Position numbers and translations under genes: made by a program
In this document: positions 36,181 to 45,447 of the stretch, piece after piece
How positions within the stretch are numbered: position 1 is the stretch's first letter
Layout: every line of letters begins with the position of its first letter
NCBI GenBank assembly: GCA_036702865.1
Contig: DATNQD010000027.1
Span: 310,001 to 374,000 of the forward strand
Length of the DNA: 64,000 nucleotides
Reading direction: 5' to 3'
DNA from: Trichocoleus sp.
Lineage (GTDB): Bacteria; Cyanobacteriota; Cyanobacteriia; Elainellales; Elainellaceae
Notes under the pieces: generated by a model
Told to the model about the DNA's origin: nothing
The model's database searches: none
Seen by the model: the letters and a program-made list of their open reading frames with translations, nothing else

Positions 36181-37227
36181 ATGCTCAAGCCCACCGATCG
36201 CCTCGCCATTCTGCTGCATGAGGGAACTCAAAGCTCGAAAGGCAAAACCGGAATTTCTTTGCTGCGCTATAGCGAAAACCCGATTGTGGCAGTTGTGGAT
36301 TATGCCTGCCCAGGACAGTCTTTGTCGGCGCTGACTGGGATTGCCAAAGATATCCCGATCGTTGCTTCAGTCATAGACTCACTCGCTTATCAGCCCACTG
36401 TCTTAGCGATCGGCATTGCTCCGTCTGGTGGTGCGTTGCCCGATGCCTGGAGACAGGAAATCAAGCAAGCAGTTGAGGCAGGTCTGTCGATCGTTAACGG
36501 GCTGCATACTCCTATGTCAACTGATCCAGCCCTGCGCGAGCTGTTGCAGCCACAGCAGTGGATCTGGGATGTGCGGCAAGAACCTGCTGGGTTGACGGTT
36601 GGTACTGGACAGGCAAGACTTCTCCCCAGCCTCAGAGTTCTAACTGTGGGCACAGACATGAGCGTTGGCAAAATGTCTACCAGCCTTGAACTCTACAAAG
36701 CCTCCAGCAAACGAGGGTTGCGCTCTGAGTTTTTGGCAACGGGACAAACAGGGCTGATGCTCGGACATGATGGCGTTCCCTTGGATGCAGTCCGGATTGA
36801 TTTTGCTTCTGGTGCAGTCGAACAGATTGTCATGCACCACGGATATGACAAAGACATTCTTCATATTGAAGGACAAGGCTCACTGATGAATCCTGCCTCT
36901 ACGGCTACCCTGCCCCTAATCCGTGGCTCCCAACCAACTCATCTCATCCTGGTACATCGAGCCAGACAAACCCACATCCACAACTTTCCCCATGTCCCAA
37001 TTCCGCCACTCTCCAAAGTGGTGCAAGTTTACGAAACGGTTGCGACTGCGGGTGGTTCATTTGCTCCTGCCCCGATCGCTGGAATTGCGCTCAACACGTT
37101 CCATCTCACCGAAACAGAAGCTCAACAGGCGATCGAACAAGCCCAACTCGAAACGGGACTTCCCTGCACCGATCCAATTCGCTTTGGTGCAGAACCGCTG
37201 CTTGCGGCAATTTTGTCTGAGCGGTGA
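36181..37227 (+). CDS. DUF1611 family protein (DgcN-like)
   Basis: 348 aa. A P-loop-containing family: N-terminal Rossmann-like half with AVVDYACPGQSL and IGIAPSGGALPDAWR, C-terminal half beginning VLTVGTDMSVGKMSTSLELYKAS (P-loop-like GTDMSVGKMS) and ATGQTGLMLGHDGVPLDAVRIDFASGAVE, then IEGQGSLMNPAS. DUF1611 proteins were annotated as NAD epimerases, and the DgcN member from marine bacteria was reported as an acetyltransferase acting with the DgcA racemase in D-glutamate use. Its neighbour fits that pairing, which supports but does not prove the role. Confidence 0.87.
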   Translation: MLKPTDRLAILLHEGTQSSKGKTGISLLRYSENPIVAVVDYACPGQSLSALTGIAKDIPIVASVIDSLAYQPTVLAIGIAPSGGALPDAWRQEIKQAVEAGLSIVNGLHTPMSTDPALRELLQPQQWIWDVRQEPAGLTVGTGQARLLPSLRVLTVGTDMSVGKMSTSLELYKASSKRGLRSEFLATGQTGLMLGHDGVPLDAVRIDFASGAVEQIVMHHGYDKDILHIEGQGSLMNPASTATLPLIRGSQPTHLILVHRARQTHIHNFPHVPIPPLSKVVQVYETVATAGGSFAPAPIAGIALNTFHLTETEAQQAIEQAQLETGLPCTDPIRFGAEPLLAAILSER

Positions 37228-37435
37228 AGCTGAACGAAGGATGAAACTGGCTCAGAGACAGGAAGACGCGGAGACAGAGAGGAAAGAACATGTGCTGCCA
37301 ATCTGCCCCTCTACTCCTTCCTTCTTCCCCTCTTCCTACCCTCCGACAGAGACAAATCCTGAGTTAGAGAGAGGAATCTTAGAGAAGTTGGTTTTATAGT
37401 AATGACAATGTTTCAAAATTCGAGGAGCGAAAAAT

Positions 37436-37636
37436 ATGACCTTTTTAATGCAAGCGGTTGTTGAGAATGAACCGCATTTTCCTTGGGCATTCACCGGAGT
37501 TTATATTGCCGGATTTGTGGCAGCAGTGACAATTGGATCGATCGCCTGGTACAACTCGAAGCGTCCGCCAGGTTGGGAAGATAAGGGTCGCCCTGATATC
37601 GTGCCCGAAGTAGACGCAAGCGACCCCAAAGTTTAA
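37436..37636 (+). CDS. psb35: Photosystem II assembly protein Psb35
   Basis: 66 residues with one membrane helix (FTGVYIAGFVAAVTIGSIAWY, about 19-39), then SKRPPGWEDKGRPDIVPEVDASDPKV. The helix followed by NSKRPxGWEDKxRPD is the signature of the Ssl2148/Psb35 family associated with photosystem II assembly and CP47. The CGAGGAG ribosome site is strong and a terminator follows. Small membrane genes of this size are often missed. Confidence 0.85.
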   Translation: MTFLMQAVVENEPHFPWAFTGVYIAGFVAAVTIGSIAWYNSKRPPGWEDKGRPDIVPEVDASDPKV

Positions 37637-37672
37637 TCGCTCCTGGTTTGAAACGAAATATCGCTTGCTCGA

Positions 37673-37699
37673 GAGCAGGATTGCCTGCTCTTATTTTTT
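37673..37699 (+). terminator. Intrinsic terminator of psb35
   Basis: GAGCAGG, loop ATTG, CCTGCTC, then TTATTTTTT, 36 nt after the psb35 stop. Confidence 0.85.
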
Positions 37700-37955
37700 G
37701 TTGGGCTGAAACCCCCGATCGCCTTTTTGCGTCTAAGGGTTGGTTGTAGATGGGCGGTGCAGCCATGAGATCGTTGAATCCTGGTTCCCGGAAAACACTC
37801 AGGATTACGGCAGACAAACCGTTTGCTTCACCCTTAAAATCAATCATGCCCTGATTCTTGCGTCAAGGGCTTCATCATTCTTGTGAGATAAGGCAAGATA
37901 ATCCTGTTCTGGTGTAACGTCACACTCCATTCAAAAAGATCCCTGGTGTAAGCGA

Positions 37956-39086
37956 GTGAATTCCATCCCACCTCTTGATTTAACTCAGCAATATAAACTC
38001 ATCGGTGAAGAAGTTAGCACAGCCGTTCTAGAAGTCCTGGCTTCAGGGCGCTACATTGGTGGCTCTCCTGTCGAGCAGTTTGAACAGCAGTTTGCTCAAT
38101 ATGTCGGCACAGATAGCTGTATTGCCTGCAACTCTGGTACAGACGCTCTTTATCTGGCGCTGCGTGCTTTAGGAATTGGGGCAGGAGATGAGGTCATCAC
38201 AACCCCCTTTACCTTTGTTGCTACTACTGAAACTGTCAGCGCAGTTGGGGCAACGCCTGTCTTTGTTGATATTGACCCAGACACATTCAATCTTGATCTT
38301 GATCGAGTTGCGGCTGCAATTACCGATCGCACCAAAGCTATTATTCCAGTGCACCTGTTTGGGCAGCCTGTGGATATGACTCGGCTGATGTCGATCGCTC
38401 AAGACTACAATCTCTGGGTGATTGAGGACTGTGCTCAAGCCACTGGGGCAACCTGGGCAGGCGCAAAAGTTGGCAGCATCGGGCATATTGGCTGCTTTAG
38501 CTTCTTCCCAACAAAAAATTTGGGAGCCTGTGGGGATGGCGGAGCCGTGACAACCAAGGATGAAGCGATCGCGGCAAGGGTGCGGATGATTCGAGAGCAT
38601 GGGCAACGCGATCGCTATCTCTATGAGGAAATTGGCATCAACAGCCGTCTGGATGCAGTTCAAGCTGCCATTCTGTTAATTAAGCTGCGCTACCTTGATA
38701 CCTGGAATACTCAACGTCAAGCAGTAGCAGAATATTATGATCAACTGCTTCAGCCCTTACCTGGAATTCAGCGACCCCAATCGATCGCAGGCGGAGAAAG
38801 TGTCTGGAACCAATACACAATTCGGGTTCTGTCAGACGATCGCCCCAAAGACTACCGCGACGAAATCCGGCAACAGCTTCAGCAACAAGGGGTAAGTTCC
38901 ATGGTGTACTATCCGCTACCGCTCCATCTTCAGCCAGTTTATCGAGGGTTGGGTTATCACATGGGTGCTTTACCTGTTGCAGAACAAATGGCTCAAGAAG
39001 TACTCTCGCTGCCCATGTTCCCTGAGTTGACGTCAACCCAGCAAGAGCAGGTGGTTTATGCGCTCAAAGACAGCCTCAAACAATAA
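37956..39086 (+). CDS. DegT/DnrJ/EryC1/StrS family aminotransferase
   Basis: 376 aa. PLP-dependent aminotransferase of nucleotide-sugar pathways: GRYIGGSPVEQFEQQFAQYVG, ACNSGTDALYLALRAL, and the PLP Lys in FFPTKNLGACGDGGAV, with REHGQRDRYLYEEIGINSRLDAVQAAIL. It transfers an amino group to a keto sugar. GTG start at 37956. No dehydratase partner is adjacent here; the rfbF cluster 23 kb away could in principle be linked, but I see no evidence of it. Confidence 0.94.
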   Translation: MNSIPPLDLTQQYKLIGEEVSTAVLEVLASGRYIGGSPVEQFEQQFAQYVGTDSCIACNSGTDALYLALRALGIGAGDEVITTPFTFVATTETVSAVGATPVFVDIDPDTFNLDLDRVAAAITDRTKAIIPVHLFGQPVDMTRLMSIAQDYNLWVIEDCAQATGATWAGAKVGSIGHIGCFSFFPTKNLGACGDGGAVTTKDEAIAARVRMIREHGQRDRYLYEEIGINSRLDAVQAAILLIKLRYLDTWNTQRQAVAEYYDQLLQPLPGIQRPQSIAGGESVWNQYTIRVLSDDRPKDYRDEIRQQLQQQGVSSMVYYPLPLHLQPVYRGLGYHMGALPVAEQMAQEVLSLPMFPELTSTQQEQVVYALKDSLKQ

Positions 39087-39252
39087 CTTAAAGATCGTTC
39101 GCTGAGATACCTTATCAAGTTGATTGCTGGCTATCATCGAGGGTGGTAACCAATGCGTCGTTTGCTCTGGCAAATAGATTTTTCGCCCCGAAGGGCTGCT
39201 AATTTGCGTTGAGTGAGTAACGGCATAGCCTGGAGAAGCGATTTCAAGGAGC

Positions 39253-40566
39253 GTGAACTTGCTAGATCTGTTTAATGGGCTGCTCTCGCTATTTCTGAGT
39301 CATGAGTCCCCCAAAGCAGAAATGCTGCGATCGGTGAACTGGTCATCCTGGCTGCATACCGTTTGGGTACAGTCAATGGTCATCCAACAGCCTGATCCCC
39401 AAGCTGAGGCAGCAGTGCGCCAACATCTTCAGGGCATGACTGCACTAAATGCGCCGCTTAATAGCCAGGGCATCTGGATTCAATCGGGTGATCAAGTGCT
39501 GGCAGAACATGATGGCATTCAACCGCTTCCGGCAGCCTCTCTCACCAAAATTGCTACGACCCTCGCCGCTCTGACAACCTGGGGACCAAGCCATCGCTTT
39601 GAAACTCTTTTGAGTGGAACCGGGCAAGTTGAGAATGGGGTGCTGAAGGGCGATCTGGTGGTGCAGGGAAGCGGCGATCCTTTTTTCGTTTGGGAAGAGG
39701 CGATCGTCTTAGGCAATGCACTCAACCAGAAGGGCATTCGGCAGGTCAATGGCAATTTAATCGTTGCTGGCAGCTTTGCCATGAATTTTGAAACTGACCC
39801 AGTGCTGGCAGGCAATTTCTTAAAGCAAGCGTTTGATGCCAGTCTTTGGTCAGCCGATATCGCTACCCAATATCAAGGTTTGCCCACTGGTACAGCACGT
39901 CCTCAAGTCAAAATTACCGGGTCTGTTCAGTTTCAACCTGTGGATGTGCTCAAGAATCGATCGAAGCTGCTGATTCGCCATCAATCCTTGCCGATGGTAG
40001 ACATTCTCAAGGCAATGAACATCTACAGCAACAACATCATGGCTGAGATGCTGGCAAACTTAATGGGCGGTGGAGCAGGGGTCATGCAACGAGTCCGCCA
40101 GACCACTCAAATTCCCGCTGGCGAAATTCAACTCCGGAATGGTTCAGGCTTGGGGATTGAAAACCGTCTCTCTCCCAGAGCCATTACTGCAATGTTGATT
40201 GCAACGCAGCGCTACCTGCAACCCCGCAATCTCACAATTGCTGATATCTACCCCGTGATGGGACGAGATGGCGGCACACTCAAAGGCCGAGTTTTACCCC
40301 CCGGATCAACCGTCAAAACAGGGACATTGAATGAAGTCAGTGCTTTAGCTGGAGCGATGCCCACGCGCGATCGAGGCTTAATCTGGTTTGCCGTAATTAA
40401 CCTGGGCGCTGGTGACCTGGAAGACTTTCATCAACAGCAAGATCGCCTTCTGCAAAACTTGAAACAGGACTGGGGCACTCCCTCGCCTCTGCCGCCCTCA
40501 ATCCAACCCAGTCGCTCCACTAATCTAGGACGCCTCGGAGCTGCTGAGCGGAATGAGTTGATGTAG
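39253..40566 (+). CDS. dacB: D-alanyl-D-alanine carboxypeptidase/endopeptidase (PBP4 type, family S13)
   Basis: 437 aa. The active-site S96-L-T-K99, the SxN motif in IYSNNIMAEML and the KTG motif in VKTGTLNEVSALAG are all present. Family S13 removes D-Ala and cuts peptide crosslinks in the periplasm. The first 45 residues are only partly hydrophobic, so I cannot define a clean signal peptide. The GTG at 39253 is very close to its AAGGAG; a TTG two codons later would have better spacing. Monocistronic as far as seen. Confidence 0.88.
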   Translation: MNLLDLFNGLLSLFLSHESPKAEMLRSVNWSSWLHTVWVQSMVIQQPDPQAEAAVRQHLQGMTALNAPLNSQGIWIQSGDQVLAEHDGIQPLPAASLTKIATTLAALTTWGPSHRFETLLSGTGQVENGVLKGDLVVQGSGDPFFVWEEAIVLGNALNQKGIRQVNGNLIVAGSFAMNFETDPVLAGNFLKQAFDASLWSADIATQYQGLPTGTARPQVKITGSVQFQPVDVLKNRSKLLIRHQSLPMVDILKAMNIYSNNIMAEMLANLMGGGAGVMQRVRQTTQIPAGEIQLRNGSGLGIENRLSPRAITAMLIATQRYLQPRNLTIADIYPVMGRDGGTLKGRVLPPGSTVKTGTLNEVSALAGAMPTRDRGLIWFAVINLGAGDLEDFHQQQDRLLQNLKQDWGTPSPLPPSIQPSRSTNLGRLGAAERNELM

Positions 40567-40662
40567 TAGATGACAGCGCTGTATGGGTCAGAGATCAGGT
40601 GCTGAATAGAGCCTTGTATCCCTCTGTTCTCACGTTATCCTTCAGCTCTCACTTCTTTTCTC

Positions 40663-41814
40663 TTACTCTGGCACAATCTCAGTCACCACGCGTCCCCCAC
40701 TCACGACTACCGTTTGGTTCTCCAGCTTGCCAATGGCTCTAGGACCCCGGAGCGTTGCAGGAGGATCTGCCTGGTTATAAACGACATTGCCTTCAGCTTC
40801 AAGCAGTTTGGTGGGAATTGTCCAGACTAGGTTATCCGAGGCGAGGTTAGACTGGTTCTTCTGCCCGATCGCCCGCACATTGCCAGAAAACCTGGCTACT
40901 TTCGGTTTGAGCTCAAATTGTCCGCGTTCAGCAGTGAGCGTGACTTGCTGTTCTCGATGAACGACCGTAACAGGCTGGTCGGCAATCAGAGTATCCTTTT
41001 TGAGGTTCCAGATCAGGGAGTTTCCAGTCACGAGAAGCGGTGGCTCAAGCAAGGTAACTCGGGCATTTTTCTTCAAGTGAGCAATGCGATCGGTCAGTTG
41101 CACTTCGGCAGAGTCGCCGTTTGCCTGATCGGTGACCTGGGTTTTGTTTTGCAGGCGCTGCACCTGAACAGGCAGATCACTAACAATTTTTTCCTGCTTC
41201 ATCAGCCAGACCACTTTTTGCCCCTGTACCCGGAGTTGAGGCTCTTCCTGAGTGATGGCTTCCACATTACCCGACAGTTCCATTCGTCCCTGGCGATGCA
41301 GCATTCTCCCCTCGTTTGCGCTCATCAAAAGCTTAGGGTGAGTTCCTCGCAAATTGCCCCGAACGATCAGTAAATCTTGCTTGGGTCGCCACTCCAGCTC
41401 ATTGCCGCGTAAAACAGCTCCATTTTCGACATCAGTTGCTACAACCTCACCGCGCATGTAGATGCGATCGCCATTTCGCTGCACCTCTCCTTGCTGTGCC
41501 TGAATGCGATAGATCAGCTTGCCGTCTTGATAGAACTGCCCGTAAGGACTCTGAACTTTTGCCGTTTTTTTGTCGGGGCTGTAGATCGCCTGCTTTGCCT
41601 TGACTTTCCAGAGGGTTTGTCCCTTTTCGTCTGGCTGCTCCAGGGTAATGTTGTTGAATGTCAGGTTGCTATCAGGATTTTGAGCAGCAGAGCTACTTTG
41701 CGCCAACTGATCTGCCCCCCGATCTCCCTGACGACAGCTCCAAGTTGTCATCGAAAGCGTGATGAGCAACAGAGGCAAAGCAATCACTTTCATCCAGCCC
41801 ATGCTTTTTTTCAT
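40663..41814 (-). CDS. lptC: LPS export protein LptC, cyanobacterial long form
   Basis: 383 aa. A lipoprotein-type N-terminus (VIALPLLLITLSMTTWSC, lipobox Cys27) leads to repeated beta-strand units (ITLEQPDEKGQTLWKVKAKQAIYSPDKKTAKVQ; QGEVQRNGDRIYMRGEVVATDVENGAVLRGNELEW; MELSGNVEAITQEE) of the LptA/LptC/OstA beta-jellyroll fold. It bridges inner and outer membranes in LPS transport. At about twice the length of the proteobacterial LptC, it appears to fuse LptC- and LptA-like units, as known for cyanobacteria. Confidence 0.86.
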   Translation of the reverse strand: MKKSMGWMKVIALPLLLITLSMTTWSCRQGDRGADQLAQSSSAAQNPDSNLTFNNITLEQPDEKGQTLWKVKAKQAIYSPDKKTAKVQSPYGQFYQDGKLIYRIQAQQGEVQRNGDRIYMRGEVVATDVENGAVLRGNELEWRPKQDLLIVRGNLRGTHPKLLMSANEGRMLHRQGRMELSGNVEAITQEEPQLRVQGQKVVWLMKQEKIVSDLPVQVQRLQNKTQVTDQANGDSAEVQLTDRIAHLKKNARVTLLEPPLLVTGNSLIWNLKKDTLIADQPVTVVHREQQVTLTAERGQFELKPKVARFSGNVRAIGQKNQSNLASDNLVWTIPTKLLEAEGNVVYNQADPPATLRGPRAIGKLENQTVVVSGGRVVTEIVPE

Positions 41815-41933
41815 TATTTTTGTAACGCGGTCTAATCAAATCAGACGGGCAATAGACAGAAAAGCTCCTTTGAGCAGAGAATTCCTGGCATTACTCGTCT
41901 GACATGACCGCTTCCATTATTGCGTGAAGTGGC

Positions 41934-42560
41934 TTATGGCTCGAACTGAGATTTATCGTCCATTGGCTCTTCCACCAAACCAATGCCAGTCAGCGGGCGG
42001 TAGGTATATCCCTGACGCGGCGTTTTCTGAATATCTTCCTTAATAGAATCGAGGTCAATATAGCGATCGGAGACGTTAATCAAGCTATCACTCGTCATAG
42101 AGCGTAGACTAACGACCTCCACGCGCACCCCTCGGTAGCTCACGGCGTCCACAGCATAAGCCAGATCACCATCTCCGCTCACCAGCACCGCAGTATCGTA
42201 GGAGCCAACCAGCGCCATCATATCAACTGCAATCTCAACGTCCAAATTAGCTTTCTTGGAGCCGTCAGGAAGCTGTACTAGGTCTTTAGAAATGACGCGA
42301 TAGCCATTGCGCCGCATCCAAAGGAGAAAGCCCTGCTGCTTTTCATTCGTGCGATCGACCCCTGTATAGAAAAAGGAGCGCAAAAGCCGCGAACCCGCTG
42401 TCAACCGACAGAGCAGTTTGGTGTAGTCAATCTCAATTCCCAACTGCAAGGCAGCATAGAACAAGTTAGAGCCATCGATAAAAATGGCAACCCGTCCCCG
42501 ATTTTCGAGCACCTGCTCTGGCGTGAATATAGGATTGTTTTCCACATGATGATTGAACAT
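41934..42560 (-). CDS. NYN domain protein, LabA-like
   Basis: 208 aa. The PIN-like NYN fold is marked by acidic residues in AIFIDGSNLFYAALQLG, VDMMALVGSYDTAVLVSGDGDL and the Asp-rich C-terminal core. It belongs to the LabA/DUF88 group; LabA acts in the output and feedback of the cyanobacterial circadian clock in Synechococcus elongatus, while related proteins are probable ribonucleases. It could be LabA itself or a paralogue. It is upstream of metG's 3' end on the same strand with 92 nt between metG and it. Confidence 0.83.
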   Translation of the reverse strand: MFNHHVENNPIFTPEQVLENRGRVAIFIDGSNLFYAALQLGIEIDYTKLLCRLTAGSRLLRSFFYTGVDRTNEKQQGFLLWMRRNGYRVISKDLVQLPDGSKKANLDVEIAVDMMALVGSYDTAVLVSGDGDLAYAVDAVSYRGVRVEVVSLRSMTSDSLINVSDRYIDLDSIKEDIQKTPRQGYTYRPLTGIGLVEEPMDDKSQFEP

Positions 42561-42652
42561 AATTTTTCATACCTCGGATTTTTTATTGATGAAATTAAAC
42601 GCTTAGAAATGAAAGACGTTCTGCGCTGACCAGGATGGTTCTGAGCATCAGA

Positions 42653-44266
42653 TTAATGTTCTCCCTGAGGTGCGCCAGGAAGTTCCAATTTTTGAAAAAT
42701 GGGCTGGGGTTCGCCAAGCAACTGCCCTGCTGGTAGGGTTCCCCATTCGGCATGAACCTCAAAGGGCAACTGTGCACCAACTTCAGGATGATTAAAGTCA
42801 ACGGTAAAGCCTAACTGCTGATAAATGGCATTGCTCAAGTTAGGGATAACGGGTGAAAGAAGATAGGCTGCTTGTCGAACAGTTTCCAGGACGCTGTAAA
42901 GCACTTGCTCTACTTCAGCCCGTTTGCCCTGTTTATGGAGCGTCCAAGGGGCTTGCTCATCAACAAACTTATTGCTGACCCGAACTAAGCTTAAGACTGC
43001 TTCACAGGCTTCACTAAACGACAGTGATTCATATGCGGCTGCAACTTGGGCTGCCAGTTTTCCTCCCTTCGATCGAAGCACATTCTCTTCGGGTGAAATA
43101 TCTTCTAGCTGAACCGCTGAAACTTTGCCATCGCAGTATTTATAAGCCATCTTCAGCGTCCGGTTGAGCAGGTTGCCCAGATCGTTTGCTAAATCAGCAT
43201 TGAGAATATTGACGAAGCGAGTTTCATTAAAGTCACCATCTCGCCCAAACTCAATTTCCTTCAGGAAGTAGTAGCGCACCGCATCGGAGCCATAGCGACT
43301 GGTCAAGGCTACCGGATCGATCGTATTGCCCAGGCTCTTGCCCATCTTTTGCCCGTCTTTGGTCAGAAATCCATGTCCAAATACGCGATCGGGAACGGGT
43401 AATTCAGCAGACATAAGCATTGCGGGCCAATAAACCGCATGAAACCGGAGAATATCTTTCCCGATGAGATGGATGTTGATGGGCCACCATTTCGCAACTG
43501 CATTCGCGAGCGTCGGTTCATCTCCTGGTTCCAGCAAGGCAGTGATATAGCCTAAGAGTGCGTCAAACCAGACATAGATAATATGGTTGGGATCAGCAGG
43601 GATCGGAAATCCCCAATCAAAATTTACTCTGGAAATAGAGAAGTCTTGCAACCCTCGGCTGACAAAGTTGAATACTTCATTGCGACGGCTCTCTGGCTGA
43701 ATAAAGTCAGGTCGGGATTGGTAAAGCTGCTCCAGTTTTTCTTGGTAAGCAGAAAGACGGAAAAAATAGTTTTGCTCGTCTCGCCACTCTGCTTCCTTGT
43801 TGGTATGAATTGGGCAACGGTGGTTGTCGAGCAGTTCGCGTTCTTCCTTGAATTCTTCACAGGAAACGCAGTACCAGCCCTGCTGTTGTCCTAAATAAAT
43901 GTCGCCTCGCTCCCAAACACGCTGAAAAAACTCCTTGACGATCGCTGCATGGTTAGGGGAGGTCGTGCGGATAAAGCGATCGACCCGAATATTGAGCTTT
44001 TCCCAAAGCGAAGCAAAACTACCAGCAATCAGATCGCAGTGTTCTTGGGGCAACCGTCCTGCTGCTTCTGCAGTGCGCTGAATTTTTTGCCCATGTTCAT
44101 CCGTTCCCGTAATCATTAAAACGGGTCTGCCCCTAAGCCGCTGAAATCTGGCTGTTACATCTGCGGCAATTGTGGTGTAGGCACTGCCGATATGAGGAAC
44201 ATCGTTAACGTAATAAAGGGGTGTTGTAATGGCAAAAGTGGATTGTAGCTTTGTGTTAAAAGTCAT
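42653..44266 (-). CDS. metG: Methionyl-tRNA synthetase
   Basis: 537 aa. The class I signatures are PHIGS at 24-28 (HIGH) and KMGKSLGN (KMSKS), and a zinc knuckle is present in WYCVSCEEF...NHRCPIH. MTGTDEHGQKIQ and VWFDALLGYITAL are MetRS-specific. There is no C-terminal tRNA-binding extension, the short form usual in cyanobacteria. The 70 nt before the start contain a hairpin that could influence expression. Confidence 0.97.
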   Translation of the reverse strand: MTFNTKLQSTFAITTPLYYVNDVPHIGSAYTTIAADVTARFQRLRGRPVLMITGTDEHGQKIQRTAEAAGRLPQEHCDLIAGSFASLWEKLNIRVDRFIRTTSPNHAAIVKEFFQRVWERGDIYLGQQQGWYCVSCEEFKEERELLDNHRCPIHTNKEAEWRDEQNYFFRLSAYQEKLEQLYQSRPDFIQPESRRNEVFNFVSRGLQDFSISRVNFDWGFPIPADPNHIIYVWFDALLGYITALLEPGDEPTLANAVAKWWPINIHLIGKDILRFHAVYWPAMLMSAELPVPDRVFGHGFLTKDGQKMGKSLGNTIDPVALTSRYGSDAVRYYFLKEIEFGRDGDFNETRFVNILNADLANDLGNLLNRTLKMAYKYCDGKVSAVQLEDISPEENVLRSKGGKLAAQVAAAYESLSFSEACEAVLSLVRVSNKFVDEQAPWTLHKQGKRAEVEQVLYSVLETVRQAAYLLSPVIPNLSNAIYQQLGFTVDFNHPEVGAQLPFEVHAEWGTLPAGQLLGEPQPIFQKLELPGAPQGEH

Positions 44267-45447
44267 GGATTGATAAAAATGCCCTAGGAAATATCAACAC
44301 TATACCGAAAGGGGGATGACGTAAACATCAAGGTTTGGTACGAAGCCGTACCGTTTATTTGTGAAACAAAATAGTTTTTGATAAATGGCTGTCAGAGTGT
44401 AGAGATATCTAAAGTAAGCTTGGAATTTAATAAGAGATTTCAAAAGAATTAGGGCTTTACTGGCTCATTTCCATCTTCACTAACAAAACTCAATACTTCA
44501 TATGATAAAAGGGGAAAGTTGTAAATTACCTCATTCGCTTGAGATTTAGAAGGTTTTTTGACTGCTATAAATAGGGTTGAGCTTTGAAAAAACGACTGCC
44601 AGGAAATATTTTCTAAGGCTTGTGACAGATAGAAAGATTAAGTTCTCCTGTTCAAGCAGAATTATTTCTCAGGATGTTAGTCTGCTTAGCTTTTGACCCG
44701 GTAGGTTCCCCACGATTTCGATTGAGATCGGCAAGAAGTTTCATGGATGAGCACTACTGATTTTGCCTATAAAGCTGCAAATTCTGTATCGTTTATATCC
44801 TTTTCGATTGCTTCAAGATTTTCCTACACAACTCCATTCAACCCAAAGCTTAAGAGCTTTATCACCTTACCAACCTAGCACTCGCCTGATTGGAAGTGAG
44901 TTCAGGTCTTAATGATTTAAGATTTTGCCAAACCATCTCCTGATACAACCCTGGGAAGCGTCAATTAGTCTTTCATCTGTCCTAAACCGAGCAAAAAGTT
45001 GTAGCCAGTCGCAAATCTGATGCTTCACCAATCCTTAATTTGGTTCTGACGATTCCAAAAAATGCTTCTTTAAGACCAGAGTTCCCACAAAGTGACTTGC
45101 TACCAAACTAGGCGAATGAAGCTTTATTTCGAGGAGTGCTTGTTTTTCGGAAATTTGGATGAGCAAACATCAAGGCTTTTCTGCAGTCAAACCTTCTCTT
45201 GAGATCTCTCTAACTAGCGAGGGTGCTCCTGCTCAAGACCAAGCAAACTAATAGGAGCACTAGTTTTGGATCTGCAACAGACCTGATTTGCAACAGAAAG
45301 GGGCAAAACAAGTGTTTCTTGTTCTAGCGAACTTGAAAGCTCCCATCCCAGTGCGATCGAGCCAGGATCAACCCGAAGGATGAACTAAAATCAATCACAC
45401 CCCTTTGTAAAGTAATATTAACAGCAAGCCAGTAAGTTAGTTTAGAT
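44267..45447. other. 1.18-kb gene-free region with two hairpins
   Basis: No convincing ORF on either strand, and no tRNA, rnpB, ssrA or transposase remnant that I can recognise. Two structures stand out. At 44337-44352 GGTACG-AAGC-CGTACC is a perfect 6-bp tetraloop hairpin in the metG leader (minus strand loop GCTT). At 45223-45260 GTGCTCCT and AGGAGCAC form an 8-bp stem around 22 nt, followed by TAGTTTT, a terminator-like end for a transcript coming from about 44.6-45.2 kb on the plus strand. A non-coding RNA is possible but unproven. Confidence 0.45.

Noticed and set aside
37228-37435. Purine-rich GAGACAGAGAGG stretch as a possible mobile repeat
   Set aside because: No inverted ends or second copy in the window; ordinary intergenic sequence.
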